In this document: piece after piece, positions 22,076 through 32,299 of the stretch
Numbering within the stretch: the first letter of the stretch is position 1
How the letters are laid out: every line of letters begins with the position of its first letter
Source of the DNA: Doryteuthis pealeii
Lineage: Eukaryota > Mollusca > Cephalopoda > Myopsida > Loliginidae
Reading direction: 5' to 3'
Length of the DNA: 64,000 nucleotides
Assembly (NCBI GenBank): GCA_023376005.1
Contig: CM042150.1
Coordinates: forward strand, 74,644,569 to 74,708,568
Program-made: the position numbers and the translations under genes
Notes under the pieces: model-generated
What the model was told of the DNA's origin: nothing
What the model saw: only the letters and a program-made list of their open reading frames with translations
The model's database searches: none

Positions 22076-22460
22076 AAGGGATGCCTAAAAAGTGAGAAAC
22101 AAACATTTACTAACCCAACACGTTTATTACTAAACAAATAAAATGTCATGTATATGTTAACAGCACTACTATGCTGGTTTTTCACATAGTCACCATCAAG
22201 ATTGATGTACATGTCCCATTGGTGCAAAAGAACATGAATACTTTCTGAAGAACATGACATCAATCAATTGTTCTTCAGTCAATTCCTTTGGGACCCAACA
22301 GGCAGACACTTTCCAATATTGCAACTTCTTTTGGATGATTTCATGGATCCCTGACTTCAGAAGATCAAGTTCCACAGCTGTATCATAAAGTTTGTGTAAT
22401 TTATCATCTTGAATCAATGTGTGCAATGTTATCTTCTGTTGGTGCACAATGTTTTATATG
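22076..22460 (-). pseudogene. Mariner-like transposase remnant
   Basis: Minus-strand frames encode ELDLLKSGIHEIIQKKLQYW, then KVSACWVPKELTEEQ, matching the second helix-turn-helix and the WVPxxLT..Q linker of mariner-type transposases. This is joined, by deletion of the catalytic centre, to the C-terminal end QWDMYINLDGDYVK. Close after it the sequence AGGCATCCCTTATA (plus-strand TATAAGGGATGCCT at 22073-22086) looks like the terminal repeat. Frame changes are present. The N- and C-terminal blocks sit about 70 bp apart, so it is an internally deleted, non-autonomous copy. Confidence 0.6.
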
Positions 22461-23312
22461 TAGAGTAATAAACATGTTGGATTAGTAAATGTTTGTATCT
22501 TAGTTTTTGGACAACTCTTACATTTACAATACACTTGATAATAAGTAAACTGGATGTTTGTAATAATGTACATCTATATCATTTCCTTCCTTTCATCGTT
22601 ATTATTCTAAATAAAAAATATCAAAAACAAAATTGTAAACAAAATATTTTTCTCTTCCTGCTAGAAACTTCAAAATGTAATGTATATTTTTATTTCTTCC
22701 ATATTGTGTTGCATTCACTTTATTATACTAGCCTATTCTTTTAGTTCCTTTCAGTGATATGACAAGAGAATAACATTGACCTTCTTCCTGCAAAAGATCA
22801 AGAGAAAAATTGTTTTCAAACTTTTTTTTTAGGTTCAATTTATTTCCAGGAATTCAAAGCAAGCACTGCTGATATTAATGTTTGATATTACTTATTTGTT
22901 GATATCATGTTATGTCTATATGCAGATAACTATTGATAGATTTGAAAAACATTACTGTGAAAATGGTTTAATCCAAATATTTTTCTCCAGAAAATATCAT
23001 GTTTTATCCATTATATCTTTCTCTTTCTATATTTTGCATATATTTACAACTGTTCAGGAAAATGTGAAGAAAGAAATTTGAAAAGCTATAGAATAATATC
23101 AATAAGAGGAAAGGGAGATAATAAAATAAATTAGTGACAGAAAGAGAGTTAGAATGTGAAATTCAAAAGAGGATGCTTGATAATTTTAGAAGCAAATTTA
23201 TCCAAGATAAAACAAGAGTTAATATAAAATTTTATTTCACACAAACTTTTTTTTAAAGAACATGCAAGTATAATAACTATGTGGAATCAAGTAATTTCTT
23301 TAGGGTGTCACA
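22461..23312. other. Unassigned A+T-rich DNA
   Basis: Short chance ORFs only. Confidence 0.45.
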
Positions 23313-23780
23313 ATGTCCTATCAGCAGAGCTTAGAATATGCTAATTGTATCTCCTGCAGCAAAGTAAACCCCCATCATAAGGGGTGTTCTGTGTATGATA
23401 CTAAACTTCATTTGTGGTGCAGCTACAATTTTGGAGCTCTAGAAAGTATAGAGTACTCTTTTGGTGCCATTACTCCCAGATCCACTCTGACCTAGATTGG
23501 TAGTACCTGTTAGTTCCATCTATTGGTCAAATAATCTGTTTAAAAAATATTCATATTAGATAGAAATACCTGAAACCATATAATTGTGTGCAAGCCAATG
23601 GTTATCATTAAATTCAAATATTTACTTGAATCATGTATGAATTATTAGTATGAAACAGAATCTAATTGAAACCATATGACTAAGTAAATTACTTTTATTA
23701 TTATACTTGATACCACATAACTGTGTAAACAAATAAAAAAAGAGTGCAATTAAAAAAAATGAAAGACCTGAGAAGACTTG
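23313..23780 (+). repeat. Unclassified interspersed repeat R1
   Basis: The head (about 23313-23540) contains CCCCCATCATAAGG, GTATGATACTAAACTTC, TTGGAGCTCTAGAAAGTATA and CCAGATCCACTCTGACCTAG. It is followed by a tail of degenerate units of about 50 bp built on AAATACCTGAAACCATATAA and GTGTAAACAAAT. The same head-and-tail order appears at 50860-51180 (plus) and 61960-62890 (minus), with a fragment at 32030-32250 (minus). No coding motif or promoter box was recognised. Confidence 0.6.
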
Positions 23781-24940
23781 TTGTCACAGAGACTCAAGTG
23801 AAAAACCATGAGCTAATTTTGGTGTGAAAAAAAACTTGCAAGGAGTTAAATATGATAATAATGAATATTAAATTAAATAAATGATTTTAATGTTAAAATA
23901 GTTGCTTTAAATGGTTTTCCTTTTATTTCTTGAATTTATACATTCCATCTGTCAATAGATTTTTTTGATGATAGTTTTCCTAATTCAAAGTGATCGACAA
24001 CTTCTAGTGATGTAAATTAAAAGATTCCCAAAACTGAAAACTGAAAATTTGTTGAGATGAAACAATGAATTGTGTCTCTGATGGAGAATCATGTCATTTA
24101 ATCTGATTCCAAGTTATGCAAAAATTTGTTTGACTGCAGGATAGATTAAAAACAGGAGGATTAACATAATCCCTTCTGATCTCACAGTGTCTTCAATCAA
24201 GCAGGTGGCAGAAGGAAGGAAGGAAGGAGCAAGGCACAAGGACAAAGTGGAAAACAGAGAAAAATTGATTGAATGTAAAGAACATAAAAATAGGCTCCAG
24301 CTGGTTTTTATGCTTTTGAATGTGGAAAGTCTTGAGAATTTGGGAAAATTTCAGATTTTATAAATGGTGGAAAAGGGAAGAGAATTGGGAATGAAGAAGG
24401 TTACAATGGGCATATGCCATTAAAGGAAAAGGAAATAAACCAAGGTTATGAGCAGAAAAGGTTAGTGTGATTGAAACTAATTTTAAAAAGAGCACTAGGT
24501 TTGTTGTTAAAAGAGATACTTCTTTTAATTTTTTTCATCACATCTAGAAAAGTGTAAAACTGAGGCAGCTCTTAAAACAGCAAACAGTATTAATTCCAAA
24601 ACAAAATGGAAGAAATATTTTCAAATTGTCAATTTTGAGAAGAGCTATTATTATTCAATGAATTGTTCAAACTTTTGAACCTATTCTTTCTGTTAGCTTC
24701 TGATGTAAGTAAAACTTTTGGGGCAATCCAATCAACAACCTGTAGATGTTAAATGCATATTGAAATAATTATTACTCTATTATTTCAATGTGGGCTGTAC
24801 AACTGAAAAAGTCTGGAGATAGAATGATCTAAATGCACAAACAAGAAAAATAAATTCAATAGTTAAGATATATTTTTTCAGTTTTCTTTTTACAAAGATC
24901 CACCCAACACAAAGCAAAATTGGTCACTACTTAGAGAAGG
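23781..24940. other. Unassigned A+T-rich DNA
   Basis: Purine-rich stretches (24200-24450) but no gene recognised. Confidence 0.45.
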
Positions 24941-25520
24941 GTTCTGATGATATGGTAATAAGTGATAAATGAATAGGAAGCCTGATTGGATGGGGGAGGG
25001 AGTGAAGATTGGAATGTGGCTGCTGTTATGTATCAGCATTTTTGGGGCTGGTGGGTCAACAGGTTTGTTTTACACCCTCCTCGTGCCTTTCACTTGACAA
25101 CCCAAAGACCTTGCCACTGTTTAAGCTTTTCTTCCAGAAAAAGTAAGTCCCTTAGTCTTAAAATCCCCTATATAGTAGTTGCAGTTGGAAAATGAGTGAA
25201 AAATATTACCTTGTTTTAGCTATTAGTAGAACCAACACTGTAGTAGACAATGTAAACACTAAAAGTATTTAGTATTAACAAATAAAAGTTTTTGCAAAAG
25301 CATAGGAATTTGGCTTTAGACAAAGTGATTCTGGAAGAATGGTAAAAGGCCCTTTCCCAGTTTGGATCGGTTGTATTTCTCTTATTATCCAGTGAAGCAA
25401 TAATGGATTTAGGGCAGTCAATTTTGTCACCGTGCGCTTAGTATGACACTAAGACATAGACATTTGAATCCAACCTGCTGAGGTTCTAACAAGGTAAAGT
25501 AAATTTTCATTTAAAGTTGG
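24940..25520 (+). repeat. Unclassified repeat R2, diverged copy
   Basis: It shares a series of blocks in the same order with 60620-61140: GTTTGTTTTACACCCTCC, GTAGACAATG(T/G), a CCCTTTCCCAGTTTGGATCGG-like block, TTTGTCACCG, TTTGAATCCAACC and GTTCTAACAAGGTAAAG. The last block looks like an exon-intron boundary (AAG|GTAA). Stops break any frame here. Confidence 0.45.
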
Positions 25521-25769
25521 ACAAAGAAAGATGTAGTAAGTATGGAGGTTGCTGCACTTGCACAATGCTGTGTCTTTGAAAAAAAAAATGGTGATTAAAA
25601 AATATTGAGACTAGCTTCATATTTCTTTTTTTCAAATTGGCAATGATTTGTCTACAGGTCTTAATAACATTCTTTATTTAAATTTAAAAATTGTTCATCA
25701 AAAAGAATTGAGACTGCTCATCAAAATGTATTAATTGAAAGTGCTAATTAATAAAAGGAATCCCTGTAG

Positions 25770-25935
25770 CAGAGTGACTAATGTACTGAAACATAAGTGA
25801 GTTTGATCTCCAGTTGTGCTATTACATTCACTAGGGTTTAAATAGTACCACTATTGCTCTTCTACAAGGATGGCTTTGGTATTAAATAACTCTTGAATGT
25901 TGATATGCTATTAAACAAACAAACCAAACCAATTA
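25770..25935 (+). mobile_element. Possible third tRNA-derived SINE
   Basis: A tRNA-like start (GTAGCAGAGTGACTAATGTACTGAAAC, then box B-like GAGTTTGATCTCC) is followed by a short body and the 3' end GTTGATATGCTATTAAACAA with A-rich repeats. The same 3' end recurs at 51231-51258 without a head. Confidence 0.5.
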
Positions 25936-27069
25936 ATATATTTTGATCAGCAATTCTCATCTAGATGTTTTCACTGCTCTGGAGACATCATCACTTTATA
26001 AGTTACTTTGACGTACACACATCTTAATTTAAATTTTAGATTTTAAAATTAAAAAAAACCTAAAACTTTAGTCTTAATAATTTTTGATTCCACCTCATAT
26101 GTAAGTTTCATACATAACATTTGTTTTTTATTCAAACATTAGATTTAGGCATCCCTAAACACTTTTGACATGCATTAATAAAAATGTCCACTGATTTTAT
26201 GATAACAATTCCACTTCCTTTTAGACTATGTTTTTTTTCTGTGTTGATTTTAAATACAAAATTGAGGAATTTAAAGTTATTTCATACATAACCAGTCCTT
26301 TTTTATGTGTTTGCTCCACCTAACTTTATAACTTAGATTCACCCTAAGCGACCATGGAAGGATAAATAAACATTTTTATTCTAAACCAATATTCTAAAGT
26401 GTCAAAAAAACCATCTAAAACATGCTACTATCTCTGTCTCATGATAATTGTTACATTTAGTAAATGAAATTATATGCAAATGTAACAAGTTTTACAAGAC
26501 AGAGGTTGCAATTTTTCAAAATCAGATCTATTAAATTTCATAGGAGCTTGTGTAATTCTCACAGTTATTTGAAATACTTTAATATATTTTTCATTTCATG
26601 CACTTGAAGAAATAATTATCTGATGATTTTAGTTTTTTTTTAAGACAATTTGTTTTGCTGATGTTTCCAAATTTCTTTCAGAATTAATCTAAATTTTAAT
26701 GAGTTAGAATTATTGAAAAAATTGGAAAAATCATCATCAATTTTAAATGACTTAATGTGAGTTGACTGTTAAATTACATTGTTTATATTTCCATTGGAAT
26801 GTGTAGGTGGTATAATGTTTATCTGCATGAGAGACAGTGAATAAAATTAAAATTTTGGCCAAGTTTGTTTGCATTCAGCTTACATTAATTCTCTTGGGAA
26901 TAAATCTGCTTCTTCCTTGTGATTGGTCTCTCTAATTTTGGTGATGGGAATCTAGTGTAGAAATGTTGGTTGGTTGGTTTTCTTATCAATTCTTGTTGAG
27001 TTATTTAATGCCAGAGTTAGTCTTTTATGTAAGCAATATGGTTTCAAGTAAATAATAATTATAATAATA
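25936..27069. other. Unassigned A+T-rich DNA with a possible SINE scrap
   Basis: Mostly noncoding. Near 26870-26950, TTTGTTTGCATTCAGCTTAC and TCTCTTGGGAATAAATCTG resemble a badly decayed OR-type SINE body (plus). Confidence 0.4.
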
Positions 27070-27325
27070 AGTGGAAAAGGTGCTTTACTAGGAATTGTGC
27101 AAGAAATTAAAATTGGCAATGCTGACAATTTATAGCATACAGAAGAATAGCAAGTGTAGGTTATATGGTGACAGAGATTAAATATTTATCCTCATAGTAA
27201 GTGAATGCAACAAACTGGCTCAAAAGAGTAAGCATGACTGGGTGGGAAAGGTGATCCATTGGGAAATGTGCAAGAAATTAAAATTTGAGTGTGCTGACAA
27301 ATGGTATATGCACAAAGCATAAGCT
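27070..27325 (+). pseudogene. LINE fragment, 5' half split by gypsy insertion
   Basis: The plus strand encodes NSKCRLYGDRD, SECNKLAQKSKHDWVGKVIHWEMCKKLKF and KWYMHKA. These are blocks of the C-terminal region (CCHC-like CRLCG...H segment, then HDWVGKVIHWE) of a LINE polyprotein very common in molluscs. A 60-bp piece around GGAATTGTGCAAGAAATTAA is present twice (27070-27129 and 27239-27299), so the fragment has an internal duplication. The reading frame continues across the gypsy insertion at the AAGCT duplication into AVLENQI at 31583. Confidence 0.7.
27321..27325. repeat. Target-site duplication, left (AAGCT)
   Basis: AAGCT precedes the 5' LTR and recurs at 31578-31582 right after the 3' LTR. 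A 5-bp duplication is typical for Ty3/gypsy integrases. Removing the element plus one copy rejoins the LINE reading frame. Confidence 0.9.
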
Positions 27326-27446
27326 TGTTGGTTGACTTATGTAATGCCTTAAGGGGGTTTTGACTGCGGGACAGTCCTTGACATGACGTAGAGAATAAAA
27401 CACGTATATATATAGACACGCGACTCAGAGTTATTTCTGCATAACA
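27326..27446 (+). repeat. 5' LTR
   Basis: A 121-bp repeat beginning TGTTGG and ending CATAACA. It contains GAGAATAAAACACG, a possible poly(A) signal, in the 3' half. Compared with the 3' LTR it lacks 23 bp after CTTATGTA, a gap bordered by a GTA microhomology. Confidence 0.93.
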
Positions 27447-27458
27447 TGGTGTCAGAAG
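27447..27458 (+). promoter_or_regulatory. Candidate primer-binding site
   Basis: TGGTGTCAGAAG follows the LTR directly. It starts with TGG, the complement of a tRNA CCA end, and resembles sites complementary to tRNA-Leu in other gypsy elements. The tRNA identity is from memory and uncertain. Confidence 0.55.
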
Positions 27459-27535
27459 ATAATCAAACTCAAAGATAAATTGAGTGAGTACCACTTGTTC
27501 TTTAAAAAAAAATTTAAAAATAGGGTTACAAAATT

Positions 27536-28275
27536 ATGTCAATTAACCCACCGGAAAAGTTTGACTGGGCAGCGAGAAATTTAAACAAAGCCTTCAATGA
27601 GTGGCTGGAAGAAGTGATCTTATTTTTTGAATTTCAGAAATTTGAAGATGAAGGCATCGATAACGCCACTAAAGTGGCAAGTATTGTAAAAAAGAAAAAG
27701 AGGCCAACAGATAAACAAAACACTAACAGTTAAAAACGCACAAGGAGAGACAGTTGATAATGACGACAAACGAACCCTTGACATGGTCATTAACACATTT
27801 AAAGATCACTGTAAACCTATGAACACATTGATCGTAGACAGAGTAGAATTCCTACGAAAAGAAAAAATTGAAAATGAGAGCTTCGAAGACTATTTGTTAA
27901 ATTTAAAATTGAGTTCTAAAGACTGTGAATGGAACAACGTCACTGAACATGACATGATCAAATTACTGATAATAAAAGGAATACATGATAGAAAAATGCA
28001 AGAAATTCTTCTGAGGGAACCAGATTTAACTCTAACACAGTGTATTGACCAATGCAGAGCTGCAGAACAAAGTAAGATACAGTCGGAAAGAATTGAAAAA
28101 TATGACAAATTAAATGTTGACACATACGATAAACATATCAAGGCAACAGGAAGAGACAAAAAAAATATGACTGCATTTATTGTGAGACAAACCATATGAA
28201 AGGGATAAGAAACTGTCCGGCTTTTGGCCAGGAATGTTATAGATGAAAAAAAAAAGAAAAAACATTTTGCCATAT
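27536..28275 (+). pseudogene. gag: Gypsy gag (frameshifted)
   Basis: The first frame starts with ATG at 27536 (MSINPPEKFDWAARNLNKAF) and is lost after about 60 codons. The frame at 27783-28199 then continues with TFKDHCKPM and VEFLRKEKIENESFEDYLL, the usual capsid-like core of gypsy gag. It ends KIQSERIEKYDK. A third frame, after a shift in an A-run near 28160, gives the zinc-knuckle region CIYCETNHMKGIRNCPAFG then QECYR followed by a TGA stop in an A-rich run. The first knuckle keeps its CxxC and His. The second is cut off. The product in life would be the particle-forming, RNA-binding protein. Confidence 0.8.
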
Positions 28276-28282
28276 CAAGAGT

Positions 28283-28610
28283 TTGCAAGGGAAATTCAAA
28301 CTACAGGAAGAAGGAGTAAATGAATGTTTTCATGTTGAAGGGGAGACAATTCATAAGGTTCACTCGAATTTAAAAATTAACGGGAAACCTATTAAGTTTA
28401 TGCTAGATTACGGAGCAACTATAAATGTAATTCCAGCAACATTTGTTAAAGACAACAAAATGGAGCATCTCATAGAAAAAGGAAATAAACTTGACATTTC
28501 AGTATATGGAGGAAAAAAAGGTTAGAACTGAAGGAACTATGAGGGTAGAATTTACCAACCCTGTCAACAAAAGAAAAGTAACCGCCTCAGCTATGGTTGT
28601 GGATGAAAGG
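28283..28610 (+). pseudogene. Gypsy aspartic protease, altered active site
   Basis: The frame at 28283-28525 includes LKINGKPIKFMLDYGATINV. This is the retroviral-type protease core, but the active-site triplet that is normally D-[ST]-G reads D-Y-G at residues 42-44, so it should be catalytically inactive. The following flap-like part (VYGGKK) shifts frame at an A-run near 28515 and continues as TEGTMRVEFTNPVNKRK and TASAMVVDERVQCLKN. Confidence 0.8.
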
Positions 28611-28615
28611 GTACA

Positions 28616-30183
28616 GTGTCTGAAAAATTAAATTTAATACGGTTCAACCTGGATCAGTTTGACTCTACGGTTTCAGCTGCAGAATGCAATCATCTCAGAG
28701 AACAAGCCCTGGAAAACATCAGAAAACTAGATATTGAGGATTCCATCAAAGGGATTTTAATAGAATTCCCGGATGTTTTTGAAGAAAAAGTTGGTGAATT
28801 CGAAGGTGAAATAACACTCCAAACAGAGACAGATGCAGTCCCTATACAACAACCCATAAGAGGTGTACCATTTGCACTGGAAAAACAATTCAAACAGGAA
28901 TTTTTAAAAATAATGAGGGACAATATAATTAAGAAACTGGAAGGACCCAGCTCATGGCTTAATAGCTATGTGATGAAAGAAAACACAGTGGGAAGCTCCG
29001 GATATGTTTAGACCCCAAACCATTAAATAAGGCACTGATTAACAACTACCACCGCCAAGTACCAAGCTTGGAATGCATTACACACAGGTTTGCAAATAAA
29101 AAAGCAATAAAATTTAGCAAACTGGATGTAAGAAGCGGATTCTGGCATTGCAAGCTGAACGACAAAGCAAGAGAACTGACCACCTTCGTAATGCCCCAGG
29201 GTAACTACCAATACAAAAGATTACCCATGAGTATCACACCAGCCAGCAAGGCATTCCAAGCAAAAATGATCGAGCAATTTCAAGGGGTAAATGGGGTCAG
29301 AATTATCCAAGATGACTGCCTGGTAGAGGGATTTGGAAACAACCCAGACCAAGCCATCAATAACCACAACCAGAACCTAAAAGCATACCTGCAGAGATGC
29401 AGAGAAAAAAACATCAAAATTAACCTGGACAAATGCAAATTCCTCACAGAGGAAGTTACCTACATGGGTCATACACTGACTAATGCAGGCCTGAAGCCTG
29501 ATGAAGAAAGAGTACGGGCGATCACAGAATTCCCAGCACCTTACGATTTGCATCATTTGAGACGTTTCATAGGAATGGTCAAATACCTCTCAAAATTTGA
29601 CCATTCACAGACAACAAAATGTGAACCTCTAAACAGGTTAACACGGAAGGACCAGGTCTTCCAATGGGCAGAAGTGCAACAAAAAGCATTTGAAGATATA
29701 GCAAACATGCCTATCTTAGCATATTACGACTTAGAGAAACCAGTCACGATACAGATTGACATGTCTGATGTAGGTATAGGAGCTGTTCTCCTACAGAATG
29801 AGAAACCAGTGTCATACGCATCAAGGGTCTGGAATGGCTATGAAATGAACTATGTGCCAATCGAAAAAGAGATGAGAGCCGTTGTGTTTGGACTACACAA
29901 GTTCAGCGACTATTGCTATGGAAGACATGTAACAATAGAGTTGGACCATAAGCTACTAGAAGCAATCAACAACAAACCTCTAAGTGAAGCACCAAAAAGA
30001 CTATTCAGAATGATGCTCTCAATACAAAAATTAGATTACAACATAACTGATGTAATCATTACTGATGCTCTTTCACGAGCCCCAGTAGAGGATGATAAAT
30101 TCCAGTTTCACTTCAGTGAAGTGAACCTGTTAGAATTCCTCGTAGTAAGCAAACAGACCAGACAGGCTAACCAAAGCCACTAA
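28616..30183 (+). pseudogene. pol: Gypsy reverse transcriptase and RNase H
   Basis: 28616-29011 encodes the RT N-terminus (EFEGEITLQTETDAVPIQQP, then IIKKLEGPSSWLNS). A shift near 28980-28990 leads to LRICLDPKPLNKALINNYHR and the 371-codon frame 29068-30183. There motif A is KLDVRSGFW, motif B RLPMSITPASKAF and motif C IIQDDCLV (both Asp kept, Q before them). RNase H follows with D231 (IQIDMSDVGIGAV), E267 (PIEKEMRAVV), D293 (ELDHKL) and a shortened join to ITDALSRAP, where a few residues before the last conserved block appear deleted. The order RT-RNase H-integrase places it in Ty3/gypsy. Several of these residues are intact, so this is the best-preserved part. Confidence 0.88.
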
Positions 30184-30189
30184 GGAAGA

Positions 30190-31398
30190 GGAAGATCTAC
30201 AAAAGATCATAGGCTTCCCAATGCGATACAAAACCCTTGAACCTCAGTTGAAGCACCTGTACAAATTCAAAGACTACCTATCAACCAATGATTGTTTGAT
30301 ATTTTACAAAGACAGAGTCTTTATACCTGCCTCAATGAGATATATGAAGAAGTGGCACACACAAGCCACCTAGCTGTTGATAGTAACATGAGACGGGCCC
30401 TAGTCACAATATTCTGGCCTGGAATGAGGCATGAACTCCAAGAGTGTTACATGAATTGTGAACAGTGCAGCAGATATTCAAGAAACAGCAAAGAAACAAT
30501 GATCACAAGAACAGTGCCAGAATACCCATTCCAACGTATTGGTCTTGATACCATGACACTAGATGGAAGGAAATATCTAGTGTGTGTGAATTACTTCTCA
30601 AACTATTCCATGGCTGATCGACTCCAAGGAACATCATCAGTTTGACTGTGCAAACTGATGAAGAAACACTTCATGAGGCATGGCATTTCAGAAGATTTTG
30701 TAAGCAATGGGGGTCCTGAATTTGACAACCCAATGATGAAGGAACTGGCCCGAAAATATGGATTCAAATGGAATCCCAGCTCACCAGAGAAGCCAAACTC
30801 CAACGGAATGGTGGAATCAGCAGTCAAACAAATAAAAGTCATTATTAAAAAATGCAACAATGAAAATAGTGACCCTTGTCTAGCCATACAAGAGTTTACC
30901 AATATGCCATCAAAATCCATGGGAATGTCTCCAGCACAGAGATTCTTCAGAAGACAACTGAGAAGCATATTGCCCACGATGAAGAAATACCTATCCCCAT
31001 TCAATGCGGAAGAAACAAAAACCAAAATATGAAAGGCAAAACAACACCAAAAGAAACAATATGATAAGAACGCCCATGACCTGACAGAACTAAGAAAAGG
31101 TGACCAAGTGACTGTACAGCCATATGGCAATGGCCAATATTGGAAAAGAGTGATCATAATAGAAAAATTTTAATTCTGGCGATACATGATCGAACTGGAA
31201 AATAGGAAAAGACTAGTGAGAAACAGACGAAAGTACAGAAATATGACAGGAACAAACTGTAAATATGATATTACCAACAACGGCAGTGGAAAGAACACCA
31301 AACAACAGCAACCAGACATGGGTGAAAGACAACCACATCTGAAAAGAGCCATTGCAGGCAAGACACCTAACAGTTATGGTGAATGGCAACTCACATAA
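30190..31398 (+). pseudogene. Gypsy integrase (frameshifts, stop, altered catalytic residue)
   Basis: Pieces in order: a zinc-binding region at 30335-30475 (HTSHLAVDS...FWPGM...CYMNCEQC); the first catalytic Asp in RIGLDTMTLDGRKYL (about 30540); a TGA stop after GTSSV (30642-30645); then 30658-31032 with EDFVSNGGPEFDNP, where the second catalytic Asp is replaced by Asn; and the Glu in SNGMVESAVKQIK. After another shift comes a C-terminal part (KGDQVTVQPYGNGQYW at about 31098-31150) and a basic tail (31186-31398). The loss of the second Asp would abolish integration. Confidence 0.85.
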
Positions 31399-31427
31399 AA
31401 ATAAACATTTCAGACTTTTGTATGTAT

Positions 31428-31433
31428 GGGGGA
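31428..31433 (+). promoter_or_regulatory. Polypurine tract
   Basis: GGGGGA immediately precedes the 3' LTR. It is short but in the expected place for plus-strand priming. Confidence 0.6.
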
Positions 31434-31577
31434 TGTTGGTCGACTTATGTACATAAGCGGCCCCAATATCTGTAATGCTTTAAGGGGCTTTTGACTGCGG
31501 GGCAGTCCTTGACATGACGTAGAGAATAAAACACGTATATTTATACACATGCGACTCAGAGTTATTTCTGCATAACA
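31434..31577 (+). repeat. 3' LTR
   Basis: A 144-bp copy of the 5' LTR with the same TGTTGG start and CATAACA end and about seven substitutions. It includes 23 bp (with AAGCGGCCCCAATATC) absent from the 5' LTR. Confidence 0.93.
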
Positions 31578-31582
31578 AAGCT

Positions 31583-31960
31583 GTCCTAGAAAATCAGATA
31601 AAATTCTCTGGGTCTTTTAAATACAAATGGCCCACCCCATCCTGGTCAGAAAACCATAGTGTTAATTTACAAGAAGGAAATAACTTGTCATCTACTGGAT
31701 TTTGCTATTCAAGCAGAACATAGAATACAAAATAGAATAAAGTGAAAAAAATTGCCAATTTCTAGGATCTGCCAGAGAGATGAAAAAGCTGTGGAGCGTG
31801 ATGGTTGGTTTTCTTGGAACTATTTCCAAAAACTTGGAAAACAAAGTGGGGCGAACTAGAGATAATAGAAAACAATCAAGATCATTCATATCACAGCAAA
31901 AATCAGCTAAAATATTTAGAAGAGTCGTGGGGATCTGAGGATACTTGCTGTTACTTAGAC
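31583..31960 (+). pseudogene. LINE fragment, 3' half after gypsy insertion
   Basis: It continues the fragment at 27070-27325. It encodes AVLENQIKFSGSF, then FCYSSRT-type decayed residues of the VDFAVPADHR block, LRSAREMKKLWSVMVGFLGT, and the terminal KIFRRVVGI* region corresponding to ARILRRVLET. A related LINE copy at 49430-49745 shows the same blocks. In-frame stops are present. Confidence 0.65.
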
Positions 31961-32029
31961 TTCAGTGAAAAACTATTGTGAAAGACTTGCAAAATAATTA
32001 TAATTAAAAAAAAAAATGATAGTTAAGTA

Positions 32030-32250
32030 TTCTTAATACAATTAATTTTTATTGAACTATATAATTTCAAGTATTCCTATCTAGTACGAATGATTTTCAA
32101 ACAGATCTATTTGACCCATAGATGAGATCATAACAGATACTACCACTCTAGAGTGGATTTGTGAGTCATAGCAAAAGAATGACAAAAGAATTTCTCTTCC
32201 TTTTTCTAAAGACGATTAAATTTCAGTACCCCACAATCAGGTACTACCAC
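32030..32250 (-). repeat. R1 repeat fragment
   Basis: In reverse complement, ATTCTTTTGCTATGACTCAC, CCACTCTAGAGTGGTAGTAT and ATCTATGGGTCAAATAGATC match the head-tail junction of R1 at 23450-23560. Confidence 0.5.
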
Positions 32251-32263
32251 AGTAAATCAATAA

Positions 32264-32287
32264 TCTTTTTTTTTTGGGGGGGGGGGT
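32264..32287. repeat. T run followed by G run
   Basis: A T9 then G12 homopolymer junction. Confidence 0.9.
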
Positions 32288-32299
32288 CATGGGGTGGAG

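Larger units (their letters stand above)
27326..31577 (+). mobile_element. Ty3/gypsy LTR retrotransposon, degenerate full-length copy
   Basis: The element is 4252 bp: two LTRs (TG...CA), a candidate primer-binding site, gag, protease, reverse transcriptase, RNase H and integrase in the gypsy order, a purine tract and a 5-bp target duplication. The two LTRs differ at about seven aligned positions plus a 23-bp indel, which suggests considerable age. Frameshifts interrupt gag, protease, the protease-RT junction, and integrase, and a stop lies inside integrase. Key residues are changed in protease and integrase. The element is dead. It sits inside an older LINE fragment of the same orientation. 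Confidence 0.92.

Noticed and set aside
27890..28288. 132-codon minus-strand ORF opposite gag
   Set aside because: It is a shadow frame of the gypsy gag region; similar shadows occur at 28690-28923 and 30603-31157.
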